From assembly GCA_002454015.1 (NCBI GenBank), contig DKIB01000039.1, forward strand, positions 1 to 9,792: a stretch of 9,792 nucleotides of DNA. The letters run 5' to 3'. Each line of letters begins with the position of its first letter. Positions within the stretch are counted from its first letter, which is position 1. The position numbers were made by a program, and so were the translations under genes. The DNA comes from Proteobacteria bacterium UBA6729. GTDB lineage: Bacteria > Pseudomonadota > Gammaproteobacteria > Porifericomitales > Porifericomitaceae. Positions 1-4,946 of this stretch are shown piece after piece. Below the pieces are notes generated by a model. The model searched no databases. It saw only the letters and a program-made list of their open reading frames with translations, and was not told the DNA's origin.

Positions 1-12
1 AGCAGCAGATAT

Positions 13-1404
13 TTATGTTTCATATTCGTACAGGATGCGGTGCGTACCTTGTACAGGATGCGGGTTTACGTATTTGCACAAGGCATTCAGGATTTGTTCA
101 AAATGGTTCTGGCTGTACTGCTGGAATATATCTTCCCGGTTGCGTAGCAGCTCCTGAGCCATCGGATCCACCTTGGGAACAAACTCGATCAGTCCTCTTG
201 TTGCAAGCTTGCAGACCCAGGATATGAATTCATTCAGTGGAATGTTTTTGCCTATCACGATGTGGTGAATCAGGGCGAGGCACAATACAGCATCCATATT
301 CCCGAGCCGTTCCTCAAGGGTCCGTTGTTCTGCATGTTTCCAGCCCTGACTGGGGGAAGGGTTGGTAATGTCATAGTGCAGAAATTGGGCTGGCCAGGTT
401 TGGCGTCGTGCCTCCCGGGTGGCGCAATCAATGGCGCCGCAGTCAAGATCAATGCCGATAATTTGTTTGGCCCCGGCCTGCATCGCTGCCCCGGAATAGG
501 TGCCAGTATTACAGCCCAGATCCAGCAGTTTCAGGATATTATGTTCGCCGATGAACTCTTGCACGATGCGAATTTTGTGTGCTTGAGTGGTTTTGTCGTA
601 TGGATTGCAGGTGGTATAGTCCTGCCAGTAGGAAGTTTTCCTGCGTTGCAGCCTTGCCATAAAGCGCTTCATGCTCCGGGCAAGTGCTATCAGGTTTTCT
701 CGCCGGACAGGGCGTGGCTTGCGCTGGCTGTGGATGGATGTGGATTTAAGCCTGCGCATGGCAAAGGCATGCAGATGTATATGCAACAAGGTGGTCGGTT
801 GCAGCCAGGTGCGGACCGGCAGCGTGGTGGTCACTTCGGTCAGATCCAGGCCTCCGGGTCGTCCCCGGAGCCACGCATTGAAATCAATGTTGGCAAATGC
901 CGTCAGACATAATGGTGCCAGAAATTGTTCACAAAATTGTCGATAGCCGAGAAAAGGAGCACCATCCTGATAGACATCAAAGGACAGCACGTCAATAAAT
1001 ATGGGTCTGGAATTGACGAACTGCACATTGTCGGCCGATGCGTCCTTCAGGATGTATCCATTTTGCAGGCCATCGATCAGTAATTGCAATGTCAGACAGG
1101 CGGCCTGCTGCAGCGAGGTAAAGGACCATTCGTGGGGATAGGAAATAAACGGCAGCGATTCATGCTCTACCCACATGGCAAAGGCATGCACATCGTTTGC
1201 CGAAATTCCGGCAGCCTGTGCTTCCTCCGGGTGAATTTCCCGGGTTTGTACGATGCGGGTTCCGGCGTGTTTCCTGAAGAAGCTGGAGCCTATAAAATTA
1301 CGGAAGTGAGTAGCAGCGGGGCTGGAAATTCCCCTGAAGATGCGTCCCCCGGCGCTGAAGACAGCGCCGGCAGGGTCCCGGAAGGAGCCGGGCTCTCTAC
1401 TCAT
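13..1404 (-). CDS. Class I SAM-dependent methyltransferase with N-terminal kinase-like signature
   Basis: This 463-residue protein has two parts. The C-terminal half is a Rossmann-type methyltransferase: motif I is DLGCNTG at residues 295-301, the acidic end of strand 2 is GIDLD at 317-321, and ALIHHI at 377-382 fits the motif IV/post-IV region. The N-terminal part opens with SFRDPAG (residues 7-13), which I recall as typical of a family of often nodulation-annotated (NoeA-like) methyltransferases. Residues 120-138 carry KDASADN then FID, with D121, N126 and D138 spaced like the catalytic loop and metal-binding Asp of protein or aminoglycoside kinases. The acceptor substrate is unknown. The ATG overlaps the end of the upstream YLDPGS gene by 8 bases and a GGAGG touches the ATG directly, which suggests coupled translation. 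The stop is TAA. Three sampled 60-base blocks are 43-45% G+C, lower than the core genes, so transfer is possible. The methyltransferase fold is well supported; the biological role is not. Confidence 0.85.
   Translation of the reverse strand: MSREPGSFRDPAGAVFSAGGRIFRGISSPAATHFRNFIGSSFFRKHAGTRIVQTREIHPEEAQAAGISANDVHAFAMWVEHESLPFISYPHEWSFTSLQQAACLTLQLLIDGLQNGYILKDASADNVQFVNSRPIFIDVLSFDVYQDGAPFLGYRQFCEQFLAPLCLTAFANIDFNAWLRGRPGGLDLTEVTTTLPVRTWLQPTTLLHIHLHAFAMRRLKSTSIHSQRKPRPVRRENLIALARSMKRFMARLQRRKTSYWQDYTTCNPYDKTTQAHKIRIVQEFIGEHNILKLLDLGCNTGTYSGAAMQAGAKQIIGIDLDCGAIDCATREARRQTWPAQFLHYDITNPSPSQGWKHAEQRTLEERLGNMDAVLCLALIHHIVIGKNIPLNEFISWVCKLATRGLIEFVPKVDPMAQELLRNREDIFQQYSQNHFEQILNALCKYVNPHPVQGTHRILYEYET
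1349..1370 (-). repeat. Perfect 9-bp hairpin just inside the methyltransferase gene
   Basis: CCGGCGCTG and CAGCGCCGG form a perfect inverted repeat with a 4-base loop, covering about codons 12-19 of the methyltransferase. A second, smaller inverted repeat (CCCGG/CCGGG, 6-base loop, 1377-1392) lies between it and the start codon. There is no T-run after the stem in the minus-strand direction, so it does not look like an intrinsic terminator. It may damp translation initiation or simply reflect GC-rich codons. Confidence 0.6.
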
Positions 1405-1630
1405 CCTCCGGGTCTTTGGAATCGGTATCTTGCCGGTTTTTTCGCAGGCCCAGCAGGCGCAGAATCCTCCAGAACCAGTATTTCCCTGTCAGGGAGATAC
1501 CGGCAACAGAGGCGACCAGGGCCTGTACGGCCAGGCTGACAGAACCCGGGTCAAGGTAGGCGTATGCGGGTGCACTCTGCAGGAGGAACAGTGCAGTCAG
1601 TACAATGATTTGCCGATATGCCCGGCTCAT
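1397..1630 (-). CDS. Small exported/membrane protein with YLDPGS motif
   Basis: This is a 77-residue protein of unknown function. Residues 1-24 form a clear signal sequence: basic start (R3, R6), hydrophobic stretch 9-18, and a cleavage-like SAPAYA ending at A24. The mature protein would start with YLDPGS (25-30), a motif I recall from many small uncharacterised proteins encoded beside surface-polysaccharide or phosphatase/sulfatase-like genes. Residues 31-49 are a second hydrophobic segment, followed by an aromatic and basic stretch (YWFWRILRLLGLRKNR) and an acidic tail (66-77). It is therefore probably an inner-membrane protein with a basic region on the cytoplasmic side. The start is supported by a GGGGAGGG Shine-Dalgarno stretch about 5 bases upstream. 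It begins 13 bases after bamD stops and overlaps the methyltransferase gene, so the three are likely one transcript. The stop is TAG. The gene is convincing; the function is not known. Confidence 0.8.
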   Translation of the reverse strand: MSRAYRQIIVLTALFLLQSAPAYAYLDPGSVSLAVQALVASVAGISLTGKYWFWRILRLLGLRKNRQDTDSKDPEDE

Positions 1631-1643
1631 GATCGCCCTCCCC

Positions 1644-2411
1644 TCAGCCGCGTCTGATGCGCTGTATGGTGCGGATTTCGGGGTGCTGCGGGTGGTTTAA
1701 CTCCAGCACGCGCAGCGCGTCTGTGGCCAACTCCTCAAGGCCCAGAGCCCGGTAGGCCCGGGCCATCACCGCCAGTGCATCGGGGATGGCTTGTGTACGC
1801 GGGTAATGTTCTATGGCATACCGGGCACGATTGGCGGCTGCCAGCCAGGCGCCCCGGCGCAGGTAGTAATGCGCTACCTCCACCTCATGGTCGGCCAGCA
1901 GATTCCGCAAGTACACCATGCGCTGGGTGGCATCCGCGGCATAGATGCTGTTTGGGAAGCTGCCGACCAGTTCGGAGTAAAACTCAAAGGCACGCAGCAC
2001 GTGTTCCGGGTCACGTTGTGACAGATCGACGATCACAAAGCGCTGGGCCAGTCCGCCGCTGCGATTGGACTCTGCCAGGCCGCGCAGGTAGTAGGCATAA
2101 GCCACATGTGCGTTCTGCGGGTAGGTCTTGATGAAGCGTTCGCAGGTCTCAATGGCCTGGTCGGTGTCTTCAGTCTTGTAGTACACGTAGGCCAGATCCA
2201 GCAGGGCCTGCTGCCCGTACACACCGAACGGGGAGCGCCCCTCCAGGGCACGGTAGTAGGTCTTGGCCTGTTCGTAGTCGCCACTCTGCATGGCCCCACG
2301 GGCCTCCGCATAGAGTTGCTCCATCTCCCAGGCATCCGTCGGATCCTTGTCCTTGCCCGAGCAGCCGAACAGCGCCAGCGCCAGCAGGCAAGGCAGTACA
2401 CGCAGGTTCAT
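1644..2411 (-). CDS. bamD: Outer membrane protein assembly factor BamD
   Basis: BamD is the essential TPR lipoprotein of the BAM complex, which folds beta-barrel proteins into the outer membrane; it acts on the periplasmic face of that membrane. The 255-residue length matches the family (E. coli about 245). Residues 1-17 are a lipoprotein signal peptide with lipobox LFGC, lipidation at C17, and Ser at +2, which favours outer membrane sorting. Residues 31-240 are TPR-like helical repeats with family stretches such as SPFGVYGQQALLDLAY (60-75), DLSQRDPEH (129-137), FPNSIYAADATQR (152-164) and HYYLRRGAWLAA (181-192). The same frame stays open far upstream, to 2714, but that extension has no BamD character and overlaps rluD, so the ATG at 2411 is chosen because it directly precedes the signal peptide. 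No clear Shine-Dalgarno sequence is visible. It is divergent from rluD and heads the minus-strand run. Identification is very secure. Confidence 0.95.
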   Translation of the reverse strand: MNLRVLPCLLALALFGCSGKDKDPTDAWEMEQLYAEARGAMQSGDYEQAKTYYRALEGRSPFGVYGQQALLDLAYVYYKTEDTDQAIETCERFIKTYPQNAHVAYAYYLRGLAESNRSGGLAQRFVIVDLSQRDPEHVLRAFEFYSELVGSFPNSIYAADATQRMVYLRNLLADHEVEVAHYYLRRGAWLAAANRARYAIEHYPRTQAIPDALAVMARAYRALGLEELATDALRVLELNHPQHPEIRTIQRIRRG

Positions 2412-2419
2412 GGTCGCAC

Positions 2420-2448
2420 AGTGTACGGCAGTCCACCGTATCCGGCAA
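2420..2448 (-). promoter_or_regulatory. Putative sigma-70 promoter of bamD
   Basis: On the minus strand TTGCCG (2443-2448) and TACACT (2420-2425) are separated by exactly 17 bases and match the -35 and -10 consensus at 4 of 6 positions each. Transcription would start around 2413, almost at the bamD ATG, giving a very short or absent leader. That would agree with the lack of a visible Shine-Dalgarno sequence. This is a prediction from pattern only. Confidence 0.4.
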
Positions 2449-2472
2449 GGGGGTGATTCAGGGGTGCGGATA

Positions 2473-2481
2473 TGCAATAAT
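2473..2481 (+). promoter_or_regulatory. Putative extended -10 promoter of rluD
   Basis: TGC followed by AATAAT (2476-2481) is an extended -10 element with 5 of 6 matches to TATAAT. The -35 position (about 2453-2458, GTGATT) is poor, as is common with extended -10 promoters. A start about 7 bases downstream falls near 2488, just before the ATG codons that head the RluD N-terminal reading frame. It points away from the bamD promoter in the same short region. Confidence 0.35.
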
Positions 2482-2487
2482 GTCCGC

Positions 2488-2550
2488 ATGGGCGAGTTGG
2501 ATATGCACGCTGTCGTGCCGACAGATCGGGTCGGGTAGCGTCTGGGTCGG
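2488..2550 (+). other. Upstream N-terminal coding remnant of rluD, interrupted by TAG
   Basis: Read in the rluD frame from the ATG at 2488 (or 2503), this stretch gives MGELDMHAVVPTDRVG, a TAG stop at 2536-2538, then RLGR running straight into the annotated protein. The peptide on both sides of the stop lines up with the N-terminus of E. coli RluD as I remember it (LTATVSENQLG, Q, RLDQALAEMF), with TAG at the Gln position; CAG to TAG is a single base change. The Asp of the usual RLD is also changed (RLG). The ATG at 2503 has a GGCGAG Shine-Dalgarno-like sequence 7 bases upstream. Either this is a fossil of the former start, or the TAG is read through, or it is an error in the sequence. Confidence 0.6.
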
Positions 2551-3453
2551 GTGCTGGCCGGGTTGTTTCCGCAGCACTCTCGTGGCTGCCTGCAGCGCTG
2601 GATCCGGGAGGGCCGGGTGCGGCTGGATGGCGAGTCGGTGTGCAGTACGCGTCGTGCGGTCACGGGTGGCGAGCAGCTGTCATTGCGGCCGGGTGCAGGG
2701 CACTCCGTGGACACCGATCTGCCGGAGCCTATCCCCCTGCAGATATGCTATGAGGATGCCGAGCTGCTGGTCGTGGACAAGCCCCCCGGTCTGGTGGTGC
2801 ATCCGGGCGCAGGCTGTCGCCGCCACACCCTGTTGAACGCCCTGTTGCATCACGATGCGGCCTTGGCCGCCGTGCCCCGGGCAGGCATTGTGCATCGTCT
2901 GGACAAGGACACCTCCGGCCTGCTGCTGGTAGCCAGAACCTTGCAGGCGCATACGGCACTGGTAGCGATGCTGCGCCAGCGCCGCATCTGCCGTGACTAT
3001 CTGGCTATCGTGCTGGGGCAACCGGCTCCGGTGCAGGGCAGTATTGCACTGCCTTTGGGGCGGCACCCGGCGCAGCGCACGCGGATGGCGGCCCTGTCGC
3101 CGGACCGGCTGGGGCGGGCGGGGGTGCGCGCCGCCCTCACCCATTACCGGGTACGTGAGTCTCTGGGAACCTGCAGTCTGCTGGATCTGAGTCTGGCCAC
3201 CGGGCGCACCCATCAGTTGCGCGTACATCTGAGCGCCATCGGGCACCCGGTGGTGGGAGACCCGGTGTACGGGGGACGTCGCGCCCGGGGCAAGCAGGCC
3301 CGGCGCCAGATGTTGCATGCCTGTGCCCTGCGTCTGCGTCACCCGTGCAGCGCTCAGCAGATGCAGTTGCGGAGTCCGCCGCCAGCGGATGTGCAGGTGC
3401 TGTTGAGGCAACTGCGGGAGGAGGCCGGACGATCCGTCCGGCAGCTGTCGTGA
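2551..3453 (+). CDS. rluD: 23S rRNA pseudouridine synthase RluD (N-terminally short as read)
   Basis: RluD converts uridines 1911, 1915 and 1917 of helix 69 in 23S rRNA to pseudouridine during large-subunit assembly in the cytoplasm. From this GTG the protein has 300 residues. Residues 1-50 are most of an S4 RNA-binding domain; the catalytic domain holds HRLDKDTSG at 115-123 with catalytic Asp D118, plus VVDKPPGLVVHPG (74-86), TGRTHQLRVHL (218-228) and HPVVGDPVYGG (232-242). The S4 domain normally begins with GxRLDxxLA, which here lies partly upstream of the GTG and behind an in-frame TAG at 2536-2538. The GTG is the only standard start after that stop and has only a weak Shine-Dalgarno sequence. 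With the upstream part the protein would be about 316-321 residues, the usual length. RluD and not RluC is favoured by length, by similarity to E. coli RluD and by the bamD/clpB neighbourhood. The last bases overlap the next gene (GTGA). Confidence 0.85.
   Translation: MLAGLFPQHSRGCLQRWIREGRVRLDGESVCSTRRAVTGGEQLSLRPGAGHSVDTDLPEPIPLQICYEDAELLVVDKPPGLVVHPGAGCRRHTLLNALLHHDAALAAVPRAGIVHRLDKDTSGLLLVARTLQAHTALVAMLRQRRICRDYLAIVLGQPAPVQGSIALPLGRHPAQRTRMAALSPDRLGRAGVRAALTHYRVRESLGTCSLLDLSLATGRTHQLRVHLSAIGHPVVGDPVYGGRRARGKQARRQMLHACALRLRHPCSAQQMQLRSPPPADVQVLLRQLREEAGRSVRQLS
3417..3449 (+). promoter_or_regulatory. Shine-Dalgarno sequence separated from the start by a hairpin
   Basis: A strong GGAGGAG (3417-3423) lies 26 bases before the dehydrogenase GTG, too far for normal use. 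The gap is filled by a perfect inverted repeat, GCCGGACG (3424-3431) and CGTCCGGC (3435-3442), with a 3-base loop, then 7 unpaired bases to the GTG at 3450. If the hairpin folds, the effective spacing becomes about 7 bases, which is optimal. All of this lies within the last codons of rluD. No other Shine-Dalgarno sequence is close to the GTG. Confidence 0.5.
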
Positions 3454-4847
3454 GTTTTACCGAGAACGTCAACCGTATGGCGCAGAGTGCCTTTGATGCC
3501 CTGCGGACACCGCCCGGGTTGGCGCAGGCCATCGGTGGCTGCAATGAGGTGTTGCAGCTGCGGTTCCCGGTACAGATCGGGGATCACATAGAGGTATTTA
3601 CCGGTTGGCGGGCAGTGCACAGTTCCCACCGCCTGCCTGCCAAGGGGGGGATCCGCTTTGCGCCGATTGCGGATCAGGACGAGGTGGAGGCCCTGGCGGC
3701 ACTGATGACCTACAAGTGTGCCCTGGTAGATGTGCCCTTTGGCGGTTCCAAGGGGGGCTTGCAGATCGACCCGTCGCGTTATGACCGGGAGCAGCTCCAG
3801 CGTATTACCCGTCGTTTTGCCCGCGAGCTGTCCCGCAAGGGCTTCCTCAGTCCGGCCACCAATGTACCGGCACCGGATATGGGTACCGGGCAGCGAGAGA
3901 TGGCCTGGATCGCTGATACCTACAAACATCTGCACCCGGATGATATCAACTATCTGGCCTGTGTGACCGGCAAGCCCGTGAATCACGGGGGGATCCACGG
4001 ACGGATGGAGGCCACCGGCCGGGGCGTGGTGTATGCCATGCGGGAATACTTCAGGGATCACGAGCAGACCGAACGATCCCTGCAGGGTGGTCTGGGGGAT
4101 AAACGGATCGTCATCCAGGGCCTGGGCAACGTGGGTTACCACGCTGCCAAGTTGTTGCAAGAGGAGGACAATGCACGTATCATCGCCATCATTGAGCGGG
4201 ACGGAGTACTGTATAACGACAGTGGCCTGCAGGTGGAGCATGTACGGCAATATATCAATGAACACAAAACGGTACGCGGCTATCCCGATGCGCGTTTTGA
4301 TGCCGACGGAGCTGCCGGCCTGGAGATGGATTGTGATGTGCTCATTCCGGCAGCAATGGAGGCACAGGTGGATGAGCAGAATGCCGGGCGCATCCGTGCG
4401 CCCCTGATCGTTGAGGCTGCCAACGGTCCGGTTACCGCAGGCGCAGATGCCATTCTGCAACAGCGGGGCGCGACCGTGTTGCCGGACATACTGGTCAATG
4501 CCGGCGGGGTGGTGGTGTCTTACTTTGAGTGGGTACGCAACATCAATCACATTCGTTTTGGTCGCATGGAGCGTCGTTATCAGGAGCTGCACGGTCACAG
4601 CATCGTGGCAGCGATAGAGACCATGGCAGCCAACCCGTTAACAGCCAGTCTCAAGCAGGATATTGTGCGCGGTGCCAATGAACTGGATCTGGTGCGTTCC
4701 GGACTGTATGATACAATGTGCATCGCTTACCGCGCTATTCTGGAGCGCATGAGACGTGACGATGCAGTGCCCGATCTGCGCACCTCGGCCTTTGTGACGG
4801 CTATTGAAAAGATCTCCAGTTCCTATCTGGATATCGGCGTTTACTGA
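3450..4847 (+). CDS. Glu/Leu/Phe/Val family dehydrogenase, probable glutamate dehydrogenase
   Basis: This 465-residue enzyme should oxidatively deaminate an amino acid, most likely glutamate to 2-oxoglutarate and ammonia, with NAD(P), in the cytoplasm. Substrate-side residues are visible: KGGIRF with K65, TYK with K89, the signature VPFGGSKGGLQIDP (95-108) with catalytic K101, and PAPDMGTG with D143. The nucleotide-binding fold has GLGNVG at 224-229, and the acidic residue E249 at the end of the second strand favours NAD over NADP. VEAANGPVT (321-329) and LVNAGGVVVSYFEW (348-361) are family features. The GTG at 3450 is chosen because MSFTENVNR resembles the N-terminus of this subfamily as I recall it; an ATG at 3477 would cut this. 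The GTGA overlap with the rluD stop implies one transcript and coupled translation. It stands where E. coli has yfiH/pgeF. Substrate could also be another amino acid. Confidence 0.9.
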   Translation: MSFTENVNRMAQSAFDALRTPPGLAQAIGGCNEVLQLRFPVQIGDHIEVFTGWRAVHSSHRLPAKGGIRFAPIADQDEVEALAALMTYKCALVDVPFGGSKGGLQIDPSRYDREQLQRITRRFARELSRKGFLSPATNVPAPDMGTGQREMAWIADTYKHLHPDDINYLACVTGKPVNHGGIHGRMEATGRGVVYAMREYFRDHEQTERSLQGGLGDKRIVIQGLGNVGYHAAKLLQEEDNARIIAIIERDGVLYNDSGLQVEHVRQYINEHKTVRGYPDARFDADGAAGLEMDCDVLIPAAMEAQVDEQNAGRIRAPLIVEAANGPVTAGADAILQQRGATVLPDILVNAGGVVVSYFEWVRNINHIRFGRMERRYQELHGHSIVAAIETMAANPLTASLKQDIVRGANELDLVRSGLYDTMCIAYRAILERMRRDDAVPDLRTSAFVTAIEKISSSYLDIGVY

Positions 4848-4870
4848 GTCGCACACCTGCAGCGGGTTGG

Positions 4871-4900
4871 CTTGAATCCAGGGCATACCGACCGCATGTA
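4871..4900 (+). promoter_or_regulatory. Sigma-32 (heat-shock) promoter of clpB
   Basis: CTTGAA at 4871-4876 is the exact core of the -35 element of RpoH-dependent promoters. After 15 bases comes CCGCATGTA (4892-4900), which matches the -10 consensus CCCCATNTA except for one base. Spacing is in the normal range. Transcription would start near 4907, leaving a leader of about 40 bases before the clpB ATG. ClpB is a classic RpoH target in gammaproteobacteria, so the position makes sense. The rest of the gap 4848-4946 shows no gene and no obvious terminator for the dehydrogenase gene, so read-through from upstream is possible too. Confidence 0.75.
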
Positions 4901-4932
4901 GACAGCGTTCACCGACCCGTTGCGGAGTCGAT

Positions 4933-4938
4933 GGGGAG
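4933..4938 (+). promoter_or_regulatory. Ribosome binding site deciding the clpB start
   Basis: GGGGAG lies 8 bases before the ATG at 4947. The reading frame stays open upstream to a TTG at 4920, but this site and the ClpB-like sequence beginning [18 protein letters not shown] both point to the ATG. Confidence 0.7.
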
Positions 4939-4946
4939 ACAAAGGT

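Noticed and set aside
262..912. Plus-strand open frame within the methyltransferase gene
   Set aside because: No recognisable motif and no Shine-Dalgarno sequence; it lies opposite clear SAM-methyltransferase motifs.
2412..2714. Upstream open extension of the bamD frame on the minus strand
   Set aside because: It is Arg/Ser/Pro-rich, lacks BamD similarity and overlaps rluD; the lipoprotein signal peptide begins at 2411.
3345..3449. Extension of the dehydrogenase frame upstream of the GTG
   Set aside because: It lies wholly inside rluD in another frame and adds sequence that does not look like the enzyme family N-terminus.
3354..4598. Long open frame antisense to the dehydrogenase gene
   Set aside because: It mirrors a strongly supported gene in a GC-rich sequence and its translation shows no recognisable domain.
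4920..4946. TTG start for clpB
   Set aside because: The ATG at 4947 has a good ribosome site and the family N-terminus begins there.
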